Origin: Streptomyces pseudovenezuelae
GTDB lineage: Bacteria > Actinomycetota > Actinomycetes > Streptomycetales > Streptomycetaceae
Length of the DNA stretch: 64,000 nt
Direction: 5' to 3'
Assembly (NCBI RefSeq): GCF_001513955.1
Contig: NZ_KQ948145.1
Span: 88,187-152,186 of the forward strand
Below are positions 34,485 to 43,332 of the stretch, piece after piece. Every line of letters begins with the position of its first letter. Positions within the stretch are counted from its first letter, which is position 1. Position numbers and translations under genes: made by a program. The notes below the pieces were generated by a model that had not been told where the DNA came from, searched no databases, and saw nothing but the letters and a program-made list of their open reading frames with translations.

Positions 34485-34994
34485 ATGAGTGAAGCAGCCG
34501 CGTACCAACTCGCCCAGGTGAACATCGGCCGTCTCAGAGCCCCGCTGGACTCCGCGCAGCTGAAGGACTTCGTCGACAACCTCGATCCCGTGAACGCCGA
34601 CGCGGACGCCGCCGACGGTTTCGTCTGGCGGCTGGAGGGCGACTCCGGCGACGCGACCGACATCGCCGTCTTCGGCGACGAGTGGCTGATCATCAACATG
34701 TCGGTGTGGCGGGACGCCGACGCGCTCACGGCGTACATGTACCAGGGCCGGCACCGCGCGATGCTGGCCCGCCGCAGGGAGTTCTTCGAGCGGGTCCAGG
34801 AGGCGATGGTGGCCCTGTGGTGGGTCCCGGCCGGCCACCGCCCCACGGTCGCCGAGGCGGAGTCCCGGTTGCTGCACCTGCGCGCCAACGGCCCGACACC
34901 GTACGCCTTCACGCTCCGCACGCCCTACCCGGCGCAGGGCGCGGAGCCGGTCACCGCTCTGGAGATCCCGGACGATCTGGGCTGCCCGGCCTAG
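34485..34994 (+). CDS. DUF3291 family protein
   Basis: A 169-residue soluble protein of the DUF3291 family, a ferredoxin-like alpha/beta dimeric barrel related to antibiotic-biosynthesis monooxygenase folds. Recognisable segments are YQLAQVNIGRLRAPLDS, FVDNLDPVNADAD and the central VALWWVPAGHRPTVAEAESR. No cofactor-binding motif is apparent; function unknown. It starts 45 bp after the PBP gene. Confidence 0.85.
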   Translation: MSEAAAYQLAQVNIGRLRAPLDSAQLKDFVDNLDPVNADADAADGFVWRLEGDSGDATDIAVFGDEWLIINMSVWRDADALTAYMYQGRHRAMLARRREFFERVQEAMVALWWVPAGHRPTVAEAESRLLHLRANGPTPYAFTLRTPYPAQGAEPVTALEIPDDLGCPA

Positions 34995-35055
34995 ACCGTG
35001 CGCTTACGCTTCCCCCGGTATCGGTTCTTCGGGTGGTTCTTCGGGGTGGGGACGC

Positions 35056-36276
35056 GTGTACGAGGACAGGGCACCGGAGTCGGTGTGGCTTCCCAGGCGG
35101 CGGTGGCGGAAGCTGAAGCCGGTGTGGGAGGCCCGGCACACCGGGCGGGCCGACACTGAGGCGCTGGGGAGCCTGCTCCATGAGGGGCTCGTCGTCAGGG
35201 CCGCCTTCGACCGGCTGCGGGCCTTCGAGTCCGGGACCGGCCGGGAGCGCTGGGCCTGGGAAGTGCCCGGCCGTGACGTTCTGGCGGCCATGACCGACGA
35301 GGTGGTCGACGGCGTCGGCCTGCTGGCCCACTGGCCGGACGTCCACGGCGGGCAGCGGCAGGCCCACGTCACGGCCCTCGACATGACGTCCGGCGAGACG
35401 CGGTGGTCGGTCCCGCGCAGCCTCGACGAGCTGTGGCACCCCGGCTCCGGGCTCCGGCCCGGCACCGTCGCCCTGTCCGGGGGGCTGGCGATGGTCGCCA
35501 CGGGAACGGCGGTCGTCGCCCTGGACCTGCGTACCGGCCGCCAGGTCTGGGTGACACAGCACAGCCGTGACCACGACGTATGGATCGGGGCCGCGGGCGA
35601 GCGGCTCGTCGTGGTCACGCGGCACGAGGGGACCGCCGCCGTCAGGGCGGTCTCGGTCGCCGACGGCCGGGTGCTCTGGAAGAGGTCGCCGGCCGTCGAC
35701 GGTCCCGTCGCGGCGGTGCGTCTGGTCTGCGCCGACCCGCTGCTGGTCGCCGTGGAGGGCGAGGGCCGGCGCGGCGCCGACTGCCTGTTGAGGCTGGACG
35801 CGGAGGGGAACACCGTCCCCGAGTTCGCGTCGGCCGACGACGGCGCGAGGTTCGTGCCGCACGCGCCCTGGCGACTCGACCACGGGCAGCCCTGGACGAT
35901 CCGCGCCGGGGACACCCTGGTGGCCTTCGTCGACTCGCCCACTTACCAGCATCTGAGCCGTCTCGCCGGTTTCTCGCTGCCGACCGGACGGCACCTGTGG
36001 ACACGGGAGAACACCTGGGACATCGACGCGCTGGCCTTCCACCGGGGCCATGTCGTCACCCTGCGGCACCACAAGGACGAGACCGAGGATCGCGTCGAGT
36101 GGGGGTGCGAGGTGCGGGTCCTCGACCCGGTGGACGGCCGTGAAGTGGCCCGGCGCCGGCTGCGGGTGACGCAGGACGAGCCGTACGCGATGCATCTGCA
36201 CGGCGACCGTCTGCTCTGGGTCAGCAGACGGAGCGCGCCGTTCGCCCCGCCGGTCAAGGCCTACGACTGGCGCTGA
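35056..36276 (+). CDS. PQQ-like beta-propeller repeat protein
   Basis: A 406-residue protein built of PQQ-type beta-propeller blades (for example LRAFESGTGRERWAWEV, VTALDMTSGETRWSV, VVALDLRTGRQVWV, AVSVADGRVLWKR, GFSLPTGRHLWTRE). There is no signal peptide or membrane segment, so it is probably cytosolic and structural or ligand-binding rather than a PQQ dehydrogenase. It starts at a GTG at 35056. It converges with the di-iron gene 13 bp downstream. Confidence 0.75.
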   Translation: MYEDRAPESVWLPRRRWRKLKPVWEARHTGRADTEALGSLLHEGLVVRAAFDRLRAFESGTGRERWAWEVPGRDVLAAMTDEVVDGVGLLAHWPDVHGGQRQAHVTALDMTSGETRWSVPRSLDELWHPGSGLRPGTVALSGGLAMVATGTAVVALDLRTGRQVWVTQHSRDHDVWIGAAGERLVVVTRHEGTAAVRAVSVADGRVLWKRSPAVDGPVAAVRLVCADPLLVAVEGEGRRGADCLLRLDAEGNTVPEFASADDGARFVPHAPWRLDHGQPWTIRAGDTLVAFVDSPTYQHLSRLAGFSLPTGRHLWTRENTWDIDALAFHRGHVVTLRHHKDETEDRVEWGCEVRVLDPVDGREVARRRLRVTQDEPYAMHLHGDRLLWVSRRSAPFAPPVKAYDWR

Positions 36277-36289
36277 CCGGCGGCCCGCC

Positions 36290-37396
36290 TCACTCGCGTG
36301 CCCCCCGCTCGATCGTCTCCCGCACCTCCGCCACCCGCTCCCGCTCCTCGGCCGCGAAGCGTTCCGCGTCCAGTTTCTCGGCGATCTCCTCGTCCTGGGC
36401 CATGAGGAGGTCGAGGCTGGAGTCGCCCATCTCGAAGACGCCCATGTCGACGTAGGCCTGCTGGAGGCGTTTGCCCCACAGGCCGATGTCCTTGACGCAG
36501 GGGACGATCCGGGAGAACAGCAACCGGCGGAAGAGAGCCAGGAACTCGGACCGCTCGGCGTACTCCTCGGCCTCCGTCTTCGGGATGCCGAAGTTCTCCA
36601 GGACCTCGACCCCGCGCAGGCGGTCGCGCATGAGGTGGCAGCCCTCGATGACGAACTCCTCGCGCTCGCGCAGTTCGGCGTCGGAGAGTTGCCGGTAGTA
36701 GTCCCGCAGGGCCATCCGCCCGAAGGCCACGTGGCGGGCCTCGTCCTGCATGACGTAGGCGAGGATCTGCTTCGGCAGCGGTTTGTCGGTGGTGTCGCGG
36801 ATCATGCCGAAGGCGGCCAGCGCGAGGCCCTCGATGAGGACCTGCATGCCGAGGTAGGGCATGTCCCAGCGGGCGTCGCTCAGCGTGTCGCCCAGCAGGG
36901 ACCGCAGGTTGTCGTTGATCGGGTACAGCATCCCGATCTTCTCGTGCAGGAAGCGGCCGTAGATCTCCGCGTGCCGCGCCTCGTCCATCACCTGGGTCGC
37001 CGAGTAGAGCTTGGCGTCGAGGTCGGGCACCGACTCCACGATCCGCGCGGCGCACACCATCGCGCCCTGCTCGCCGTGCAGGAACTGGCTGAACTGCCAG
37101 GAGGCGAGGTGCCGGCGGAGTTCACCCTTGTCCTTGTCGGTGAACTTGGCCCAGTACTTGGTGCCGTGGACGGAGATGGACTCGTCGGGGGTGCCCAGGG
37201 GGTCGTGGGGATCGACTTCGAGGTCCCAGTCGATGCGCTTCTGGCCGTCCCACTGCTTGTCCTTGCCCTTCTGGTACAGGGCGAGGAGGCGGTCGCGACC
37301 GTCGTCGTACTCCCAGCTGAAACGGGCCTTGCCCGTCGCCGGTACCTGCCAGTGGGGGTCTCCGGGATCCGTGGTGTACAGGTCGAGAGTCGGCAT
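36290..37396 (-). CDS. Ferritin-like (R2-like) di-iron protein
   Basis: A 368-residue protein with the four-helix-bundle di-iron fold related to ribonucleotide reductase R2 and R2-like oxidases. The ligand motifs are seen as E in FLHGEQGAM (about 136), the DEARH of MDEARHAEI (about 170), E of EGLALAAF and the second DEARH of QDEARHVAFG (about 242). The tail is Glu/Arg-rich. The ATG at 37396 (MPTLDLY) is used; the frame extends further but overlaps the divergent gene. It is transcribed divergently from an AurF-like di-iron gene with 90 bp between. Confidence 0.82.
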   Translation of the reverse strand: MPTLDLYTTDPGDPHWQVPATGKARFSWEYDDGRDRLLALYQKGKDKQWDGQKRIDWDLEVDPHDPLGTPDESISVHGTKYWAKFTDKDKGELRRHLASWQFSQFLHGEQGAMVCAARIVESVPDLDAKLYSATQVMDEARHAEIYGRFLHEKIGMLYPINDNLRSLLGDTLSDARWDMPYLGMQVLIEGLALAAFGMIRDTTDKPLPKQILAYVMQDEARHVAFGRMALRDYYRQLSDAELREREEFVIEGCHLMRDRLRGVEVLENFGIPKTEAEEYAERSEFLALFRRLLFSRIVPCVKDIGLWGKRLQQAYVDMGVFEMGDSSLDLLMAQDEEIAEKLDAERFAAEERERVAEVRETIERGARE

Positions 37397-37486
37397 GTTC
37401 CGCAGGCTGCCCCTTTGTAGACGCCGGGTCAACAAGTCATGCGCAAGGGATTGACGGTCTTGCTGACAGGCAGTCTCATAAGAGCC

Positions 37487-38425
37487 ATGACGAGTCTGAC
37501 AGATGTCGACGCGCTCGAAGGGCTGCGTGACGCCCTCGGCGTGCTCAAGGACCGGGAGCAGGTCGCCGAGCGGCTGCTCGACTCCTCCGCGAAGCACTCC
37601 TTCGATCCGGACAAGGAACTGGACTGGGACGCGCCCTTCGAGGAGGGCCTGTGGTTCTGGCCGCCGGAGCTGGTGTCGCTGTACGACACCCCGATGTGGC
37701 GGCGGATGAGCGAGGAGCAGCGGATCCTGCTCTCCCGGCACGAGGCCGCGGCGCTGGCCTCGCTGGGCATCTGGTTCGAGATCATCCTCATGCAGCTGCT
37801 GTGCCGTCACATCTACGACAAGGCGGCCACGAGCGCACATGTGCGGTACGCGCTCACCGAGATCGAGGACGAGTGCCGGCACTCGAAGATGTTCGCGCGG
37901 CTGATCACCCGGGGCGACACGCCCTGGTATCCGGTGAGCCGGGCCCATCAGCAGCTCGGTCGGCTGTTCAAGACGATCTCCACGACCCCGGGCTCCTTCA
38001 CGGCCACGCTGCTCGGCGAGGAGATCCTCGACTGGATGCAGCGGCTGACCTTCCCGGACGAGCGCGTGCAGCCGTTGATCCGGGGCGTGACACGGATCCA
38101 TGTGGTGGAGGAGGCGCGGCACGTCCGCTACGCCCGGGAGGAGCTGCGGCGGCAGATGGTCTCCGCTCCGCGGTGGTCGCAGGAGTTCACGCGGGTCACC
38201 TCCGGTGAGTTCGCGCGGGTGTTCTCCGTGGCGTTCGTGAATCCGGACGTGTACACGAATGTGGGGCTGGACCAGCGGGAGGCTCTCGCGCAGGTGAAGG
38301 CGAGCGGGCACCGGCGGGAGGTCATGCAGACCGGCGCGAAGAGGTTGACCGACTTCTTGGACGACATCGGAGTACTTCGGGGTGTCGGGCGTCGGTTGTG
38401 GAGGTCATCGGGGCTGCTGGCCTGA
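37487..38425 (+). CDS. AurF-like di-iron N-oxygenase family protein
   Basis: A 312-residue protein of the p-aminobenzoate N-oxygenase (AurF) family. The di-iron signature helices carry EIEDECRHSKMF (about residues 124-135) and VVEEARHVRYARE (about 206-218), with E95-type ligands in the earlier helix. AurF enzymes oxidise aryl amines to nitro groups; many homologues in Streptomyces have unknown substrates. The ATG at 37487 is the first with family homology. A TTGACG hexamer at 37451 with an AT-rich segment about 18 bp downstream may be its promoter. It is followed by a dispersed hairpin and a TetR gene. Confidence 0.83.
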   Translation: MTSLTDVDALEGLRDALGVLKDREQVAERLLDSSAKHSFDPDKELDWDAPFEEGLWFWPPELVSLYDTPMWRRMSEEQRILLSRHEAAALASLGIWFEIILMQLLCRHIYDKAATSAHVRYALTEIEDECRHSKMFARLITRGDTPWYPVSRAHQQLGRLFKTISTTPGSFTATLLGEEILDWMQRLTFPDERVQPLIRGVTRIHVVEEARHVRYAREELRRQMVSAPRWSQEFTRVTSGEFARVFSVAFVNPDVYTNVGLDQREALAQVKASGHRREVMQTGAKRLTDFLDDIGVLRGVGRRLWRSSGLLA

Positions 38426-38433
38426 TGGTCGGG

Positions 38434-38532
38434 TGCGGGCCGGTGGGGGCTGGTCGCGCAGTTCCCCGCGCCCCCAGGTGGGTACAGCTGGGGGCGGCGG
38501 GAAGTGCGCGACCAGCCACAACGGACCCGCGG
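38434..38532. repeat. Dispersed GC-rich hairpin repeat, copy 3 (inverted pair)
   Basis: Two arms of the repeat face each other: the left (about 38434-38477) and the right (about 38489-38532) form a long imperfect palindrome with a short central loop around GTGGGTACAG. The arms share the GGTGGGGGCTGGTCGCGCAG core. It fills the spacer between the AurF-like and TetR genes and would form a very stable hairpin in RNA, possibly a terminator. Confidence 0.7.
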
Positions 38533-38554
38533 ACGGCCGACTACCCTTCGAGGC

Positions 38555-39202
38555 ATGACCCCATCCGCGCCCGCCTACCGCAGACTCGGCGTCGAGGAGC
38601 GGCGCAGTCAGCTTCTCGAGGCCGCCCTCGGCCTCTTCGCGCACCGCGCCCCCGAGGACGTCTCCCTCGACGACGTGGCGGAGGCGGCCGGAGTCTCCCG
38701 CCCCCTGGTCTACCGGTACTTCCCCGGCGGCAAGCAGCAGCTGTACGAGGCAGCGCTCCGGTCCGCCGCCGACGAACTGGAGCAGTGCTTCGACGAACCC
38801 CGGGACGGACCGCTCCTCGTCCGCCTCTCCCGCGCCCTCGACCGCTACCTCGCCTTCGTCGACGAGCACGACGCCGGCTTCAGCGCCCTGCTCCAGGGCG
38901 GCAGTGTCGTCGGGACGTCCCGGACCACCGCCATCGTCGACGGCGTACGCCGGGCCGCTGCCGGGCACATCCTCAGCCATCTCGGCGTCAGCGACCCGGG
39001 GCTGCGGCTGCGCATGACCGTACGGATGTGGATCACCGCGGTCGAGGCGGCCTCGCTGATCTGGCTCGACGAGAGCAAGCAGCCGCCGGTCGAGGAGCTG
39101 CGCGACTGGCTGGTCGAGCAGTTCGTCGCCGTGCTCTCGGTGACCGCGAACCGTGATCCGCAGACCGCCGCGCTGGTCACGGCCCTCGCGGCGGATGGCT
39201 GA
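38555..39202 (+). CDS. TetR-family transcriptional regulator
   Basis: A 215-residue regulator. The N-terminal helix-turn-helix (about 15-60) contains SLDDVAEAAGVSRPLVYRYF, exactly 20 residues typical of TetR. The C-terminal ligand-binding part is helical. The ATG at 38555 is chosen over an upstream one in the repeat. It is likely to regulate the neighbouring di-iron genes, but no operator was confirmed by eye. Its 3' end overlaps the following small gene. Confidence 0.92.
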   Translation: MTPSAPAYRRLGVEERRSQLLEAALGLFAHRAPEDVSLDDVAEAAGVSRPLVYRYFPGGKQQLYEAALRSAADELEQCFDEPRDGPLLVRLSRALDRYLAFVDEHDAGFSALLQGGSVVGTSRTTAIVDGVRRAAAGHILSHLGVSDPGLRLRMTVRMWITAVEAASLIWLDESKQPPVEELRDWLVEQFVAVLSVTANRDPQTAALVTALAADG

Positions 39203-39497
39203 CACTGGTGTCGTGAAGAGCGAAGACACCCCCTTCGAGGGCGGCCCCATGGACGGCCGGGTACTGCCCGTCCTGCTGGGACCGACCGGGCATCCGCCGA
39301 AGACGTACCGCATCCCCGTCCCCGACGCGGCCGGCGGCCCGGCCGGTGTGCTGGTCTACCGCCGGGAGCCCCGGGGTCACACCAGGCTGGGGATCCCGAA
39401 GGGGTGGAAGTACACGTACGACCCGGAGGGCAGGGCGAGCGACCGGCTGAAGTGGCCGTGGTCCAAGCCCGACAAGCCGGCTGCCACCGACGGGTGA
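39195..39497 (+). CDS. Small conserved actinobacterial protein, unknown function
   Basis: A 100-residue protein that overlaps the TetR gene by 8 bp. Sequence features: a compact Pro/Gly-rich segment (VLLGPTGHPPKTYRIPVPD), a strand pair (GVLVYRREPRG) and a basic C-terminal WKYTYDPEG. No known domain. The ATG at 39195 lacks a ribosome site; a GTG at 39210 is an alternative start. The codon usage is normal for the genome. Confidence 0.6.
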   Translation: MADTGVVKSEDTPFEGGPMDGRVLPVLLGPTGHPPKTYRIPVPDAAGGPAGVLVYRREPRGHTRLGIPKGWKYTYDPEGRASDRLKWPWSKPDKPAATDG

Positions 39498-39560
39498 CGA
39501 GGTTGCTCCGAACCGCCCACACCCGGCGCGCGGGAAAGCCGAAGCCGCCTGATGCTCGCC

Positions 39561-39587
39561 GTGCGGAACAGAGGGGCTGCTCCGCAC
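39561..39587 (+). promoter_or_regulatory. Hairpin in the leader of the NlpC/P60 gene
   Basis: GTGCGGA (39561-39567) and TCCGCAC (39581-39587) form a perfect 7-bp stem ending two bases before the strong AGGAGGTGATG ribosome site. It could influence translation start. No known riboswitch consensus was matched with confidence. Confidence 0.4.
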
Positions 39588-39600
39588 AGGAGGTGATGAC

Positions 39601-40773
39601 GTGTCAGGAAGGCTTCTGCGTCTGGTGTGTACGGCGGCGGTGGCGGCCGGTACCGTCCTCGCACCGCTGCCCGCGGCGGCCGCGCCCGAGCCGCGACCGG
39701 GTGAGCGTTCCGTCGCCGAGCTGCTGACGGACCTTCAGCGGCTGTACCGGGAGGCCGAGGAGGCCACCGAGACCTACAACGCCACCGCGGAGAAGCTGAA
39801 GGCGAAGCGCGCCGAGGTGAGCCGCCTGGACGCCGCCCTCTCCAAGGCCCGGCTCTCGCTGCACGACAGCCGGGGTGCCGCGGGGCGGCTGGCCCGCCAG
39901 CAGTACCAGAACAGCACCGACATCTCGCCGTACGTCCGCCTCCTGCTCGCCCGCGACCCCCAGCACGCTCTCGAACAGGGCCATGTCATCGGCCAGTTGG
40001 CGCAGGACCGGGCGCAGACCGTGGGCCGTCTGACCGGCACCGAGCATCGCGCCGACGAACTGGCCCGCAGGGCGCGCAAGGCACTCGACGACCGGCTCAC
40101 GCTCGCCGCCCGGCAGCAGAAGGACCGGGACGCCGTACGGAGGAAGCTCGCCGGAGTGGAGGAACTGCTCGCCTCCCTCACCGCCGAACAGCTCACCGGC
40201 CTGGCGGAGTTCGAGGAGAAGGGCGTCGAGAAGGCACAGCGGGAGCTGACGACGTCCGGCGCCCTGGGCGAGGGTGCCCGCAAGCCGTCGAAGGAGGGCG
40301 ACAGGGCCCTGCGGTACGCCCGAGGGCAGCTGGGGAAGCCGTACGAGTGGGGCGCGGAGGGCCCGCGGACGTACGACTGCTCGGGCCTGACGTCCGAGGC
40401 CTGGGCGCACGCCGGCACCCCGATCCCGAGGACCAGCCAGGAACAGTGGGCCCGGCTGCCGAGGATCCCGCTGACGGACCTGCGCCCGGGCGACCTGGTC
40501 CTGTACTTCCCCGAGGCCACGCATGTGGCGCTGTACGTCGGGAACGGCGAGGTCATCGAGGCCCCGAGAACGGGCGAGCGGATCAAAGTCTCCCCGATCG
40601 CGTCCCACCCGCTCCTGGGCGCCGTACGTCCGGATGAACCCGACTCGAAGGAACCGGGGGATCCGCGCGACCGGCGCCGGCCGCCTAGCACGGGAGTCGC
40701 CGCCGCGGCAGGGCGCACAGGCCAGGTCCCGGGCGGCAGGGACGGAGTGAACGACGGACAGGCTCCACGGTGA
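39601..40773 (+). CDS. Secreted NlpC/P60 peptidoglycan endopeptidase with coiled-coil N-domain
   Basis: A 390-residue exported cell-wall hydrolase. Signal peptide 1-28 (ending AAAAPE), a long coiled-coil region (about 35-215) like those of RipA-type and other Streptomyces NlpC/P60 enzymes, then the papain-like NlpC/P60 domain with catalytic C260 (TYDCSGL) and H308 (THVALYV). It cleaves stem peptides of peptidoglycan. The tail after about 345 is disordered and basic. The GTG at 39601 follows a near-perfect Shine-Dalgarno site. Confidence 0.92.
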   Translation: MSGRLLRLVCTAAVAAGTVLAPLPAAAAPEPRPGERSVAELLTDLQRLYREAEEATETYNATAEKLKAKRAEVSRLDAALSKARLSLHDSRGAAGRLARQQYQNSTDISPYVRLLLARDPQHALEQGHVIGQLAQDRAQTVGRLTGTEHRADELARRARKALDDRLTLAARQQKDRDAVRRKLAGVEELLASLTAEQLTGLAEFEEKGVEKAQRELTTSGALGEGARKPSKEGDRALRYARGQLGKPYEWGAEGPRTYDCSGLTSEAWAHAGTPIPRTSQEQWARLPRIPLTDLRPGDLVLYFPEATHVALYVGNGEVIEAPRTGERIKVSPIASHPLLGAVRPDEPDSKEPGDPRDRRRPPSTGVAAAAGRTGQVPGGRDGVNDGQAPR

Positions 40774-40862
40774 TGCACCGAGCGCCGACCGGCCGACCGT
40801 GGACGTAGCGAGACGTCCTGGGGAAACCTGGACGACTCACACCACAACAGGGGGAAACGTCC

Positions 40863-41300
40863 ATGCGCAAACTCCTGGCGAACACCTTGGCCCTGGCGGG
40901 CACCGCGATCGCGTTGACGGCAACGCTCGCCGCTCCCGCTCAGGCGTCGCCCTACCGCGACTGTCCCTATCCGTATGTCTGCCTGTACAACGGCGCTTAT
41001 TACAACGGCAGCAAACTCGTGCAGTACAAGGACACCTACCCGCAGTCCCTTCCGGACGGCCGGAAGGACAAGGCGGATTCCGTCGTCAACACACGCAACG
41101 ACGACGCGGTCTGGCTGATCGACACCCGTTCGTCCGGCAGCCGCTATCTCTGCGTCCCGGCGAACACTCGGGTGAACCTCGGGGACTACGCGCTGAGCGG
41201 CAAGGGCACATGGGCCAATGACGTCGACGCCGTCCGCATCTGGAACGACGACGGGCTGTGCAGCGGAACCACGCATGTCACCCAGGGCATCGTCCGGTGA
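40863..41300 (+). CDS. Secreted peptidase-inhibitor I36-like protein
   Basis: A 145-residue exported protein: signal peptide 1-28 (ending PAQASP) and a compact Cys-containing domain with YVCLYNGAYYNG (about 40-51) typical of the peptidase inhibitor I36 (SMI, beta/gamma-crystallin-like) family in Streptomyces. Four cysteines could form two disulfides. It starts 90 bp after the NlpC/P60 gene with a good leader and ends before a bidirectional terminator. Confidence 0.8.
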   Translation: MRKLLANTLALAGTAIALTATLAAPAQASPYRDCPYPYVCLYNGAYYNGSKLVQYKDTYPQSLPDGRKDKADSVVNTRNDDAVWLIDTRSSGSRYLCVPANTRVNLGDYALSGKGTWANDVDAVRIWNDDGLCSGTTHVTQGIVR

Positions 41301-41337
41301 GACCGGGCCGGATCGCCCGCTCGCGATGAGGACGGCA

Positions 41338-41379
41338 CTGTCGTTCCTCCGCCGGCCGCGGCAGGCGGAGGAACGACAG
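41338..41379. terminator. Bidirectional intrinsic terminator
   Basis: A perfect 16-bp stem (CTGTCGTTCCTCCGCC at 41338-41353 and its complement at 41364-41379) with a 10-nt loop lies between convergent genes, the I36-like gene (plus) and the StyA-like gene (minus). Confidence 0.85.
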
Positions 41380-41396
41380 GTCACCGCTGGGACAGG

Positions 41397-42650
41397 TCAG
41401 GCCCCGGCCGCCGAGGCCACGAAGGCTTCCGCCTTGGCCGGGTCGTAGAAGAAGTTCTCGAAGTCGGCCGGGTCGTCGAAGCCGTTGGCGAAACGGTCCG
41501 CCACCGGCTGCAGCTGTCCGGCCGCCCCGATCAGGTTCAGGATGTGCTCCGGCGGCGGCGCGAGCATGGCGTTCGTCCACTTGGTGACGTGCTGGGCGGT
41601 GGCCCAGTAGCGCTCGAACGTCGCCCGCATCCACTCCTCGTCGAACTCCTTCTCGCCCTGGTCGAGGATCGACGCGAGATAGGAAGCGGCGCATTTGGAG
41701 GCGGAGTTGGAGCCCTGCCCGGTGATCGGGTCGTTGGCGACGACGACGTCGGCCACGCCCAGGACCAGTCCCCCACCGGGCAGGCGGCCTATCGGGTTGC
41801 GCACGGTGGGCGCGTAGCGGCCGGCCAGCGTGGCGCCGGCGTCCGTGAGTTCGACGTTCGTGGCGCGCGCGTACTCCCAGGGCAGGAACCTCTCCATGAG
41901 TTCCAGGGTCAGGGAGAGGTGTTCCGCCGGGTCCTTCACGCCGTTGAAGACGTCGAGCGGGCCGCCGGGTATGCCCTCCCAGAACAGGATGTCGGCGCGC
42001 CCGGAGGTGGTGAGCGTCGGCATGACGAACAGTTCGCCGACGCCGGGGACCAGGTTGCAGCGGACGGCCTCGGTGTCCGGGTGCTCGGGACGCGGGCCCA
42101 GGCCGTGGACGTAGGAGACGGCGAGCGCGCGCTGCGGCTCGCTGTACGGGGAGCGCTCCGGGTCGCGGGCGAACATCGACACCAGCTCGCCCTTGCCGGC
42201 CGAGACCAGGACGAGGTCGTAGGTGCGGGAGAAGTAGTCCAGGTCGCCGACCGCCGCGCCGTGGATGACGAGCTGGCCCCCGCGCTGCGCGAACGTCTCC
42301 ATCCAGCCGGCCATCTTCACGCGCTGGTCGACCGACTGCGCGTACCCGTCGAGCCTGCCCAGCCAGTCGATCGCGCGCTGCGAGGGCCCGGGGTCGAACG
42401 AGCCGGGGGCCGCCACCGAGACGCCGAGCCCTTCGATCTTCGGGGCCTGGGACTCCCAGAAGTTCAGCTGGAGATCGCGCTCGTGCTGGAGTGCCGTGTG
42501 GAACATGCACTGCGTCGACATGACCCGGCCGGAGCGGATCTCGTCCGCCGTCCGGTTGGACATCAGGGTGACCTCGTACCCGTGCGACTGGAGGCCGAGG
42601 GCGAGCTGGAGGCCGGACTGGCCGGCTCCGACGACGAGTATCTTCCGCAT
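41397..42650 (-). CDS. Styrene-monooxygenase-like (StyA/SMOA) flavoprotein oxygenase
   Basis: A 417-residue FAD-dependent oxygenase. The N-terminal Rossmann motif VVGAGQSGLQLALGLQ (about 6-21) binds FAD. Segments such as STQCMFHTALQHE and the NDPITGQGSNSASK motif near residue 310 match the styrene/indole monooxygenase family, whose members are class E flavoproteins that need a separate reductase (StyB); none is nearby. It is directly downstream of cvnD (25 bp) and probably co-transcribed as a fifth conservon gene, in the position held by a cytochrome P450 in some other conservons. Confidence 0.87.
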   Translation of the reverse strand: MRKILVVGAGQSGLQLALGLQSHGYEVTLMSNRTADEIRSGRVMSTQCMFHTALQHERDLQLNFWESQAPKIEGLGVSVAAPGSFDPGPSQRAIDWLGRLDGYAQSVDQRVKMAGWMETFAQRGGQLVIHGAAVGDLDYFSRTYDLVLVSAGKGELVSMFARDPERSPYSEPQRALAVSYVHGLGPRPEHPDTEAVRCNLVPGVGELFVMPTLTTSGRADILFWEGIPGGPLDVFNGVKDPAEHLSLTLELMERFLPWEYARATNVELTDAGATLAGRYAPTVRNPIGRLPGGGLVLGVADVVVANDPITGQGSNSASKCAASYLASILDQGEKEFDEEWMRATFERYWATAQHVTKWTNAMLAPPPEHILNLIGAAGQLQPVADRFANGFDDPADFENFFYDPAKAEAFVASAAGA

Positions 42651-42675
42651 GCGGGTGCTGGCTCCTAAAGGTGGA

Positions 42676-43332
42676 CTACTCGGGGGTCTCGTCCAGCGCG
42701 TGGCCGACGAGGGACAGCAGGGTCTCGATGACCGAGATCTTCCGCCGCGCGTCCATGATCATGACAGGTATGCGCCGGGGAACACTGAGCGCCTCCCGCA
42801 CGTCCTCCGGCTCGAACAGCTCGCTGTCGTCGAAGTGGTTGACCGCGACGACGTACGGCAGTCCGCAGCTCTCGAAGTAGTCGAGGGCGGGGAAGGAGTC
42901 CTTGAGGCGGCGGGTGTCGGCCAGGACGACGGCGCCTATCGCGCCCCGCACCAGGTCGTCCCACATGAACCAGAACCGCTCCTGGCCCGGCGTGCCGAAC
43001 AGGTACAGGACCAGGTCGTCGTCGAGCGTGATGCGGCCGTAGTCCATGGCCACGGTGGTGGTGACCTTCTCCGGGGTGCCGGAGAGGTCGTCGACCTGCT
43101 CGCTGGCCTCGGTCATCAGCGCCTCCGTCTGGAGGGGCTCGATCTCCGAGACGGTGCCGACCAGGGTGGTCTTGCCGACGCCGAAGCCGCCGGCCACGAC
43201 TATCTTCGTGGCGATGGGGGCCCGGGTGCGGTCCGTCTGCCAGGACCTGAGGTCGTCGTCGGTCTCGACATCGACGAACGGGGTGACGCCGTACCCATGG
43301 GAGGCGGCGGCGTCAGAGACGACGGAGTCCAC
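42676..43332 (-). CDS. cvnD: Conservon small GTPase (CvnD-type)
   Basis: A 218-residue Ras-like/MglA-type GTPase. P-loop GGFGVGKTT (48-56), switch segment DYGRI, G3-like LFGTPGQERF and the VNHFDD segment in the G4 position are visible. In conservons the GTPase works with the CvnA kinase-like sensor, CvnB and CvnC at the membrane, in a heterotrimeric-G-protein-like complex. The GTG at 43332 overlaps cvnC by 20 bp and follows GGAAAGG. Confidence 0.93.
   Translation of the reverse strand: MDSVVSDAAASHGYGVTPFVDVETDDDLRSWQTDRTRAPIATKIVVAGGFGVGKTTLVGTVSEIEPLQTEALMTEASEQVDDLSGTPEKVTTTVAMDYGRITLDDDLVLYLFGTPGQERFWFMWDDLVRGAIGAVVLADTRRLKDSFPALDYFESCGLPYVVAVNHFDDSELFEPEDVREALSVPRRIPVMIMDARRKISVIETLLSLVGHALDETPE

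Noticed and set aside
39498..39600. ydaO (c-di-AMP) riboswitch before the NlpC/P60 gene
   Set aside because: The leader has a hairpin but I could not align it to the conserved ydaO core, and at about 100 nt it is short for that class.
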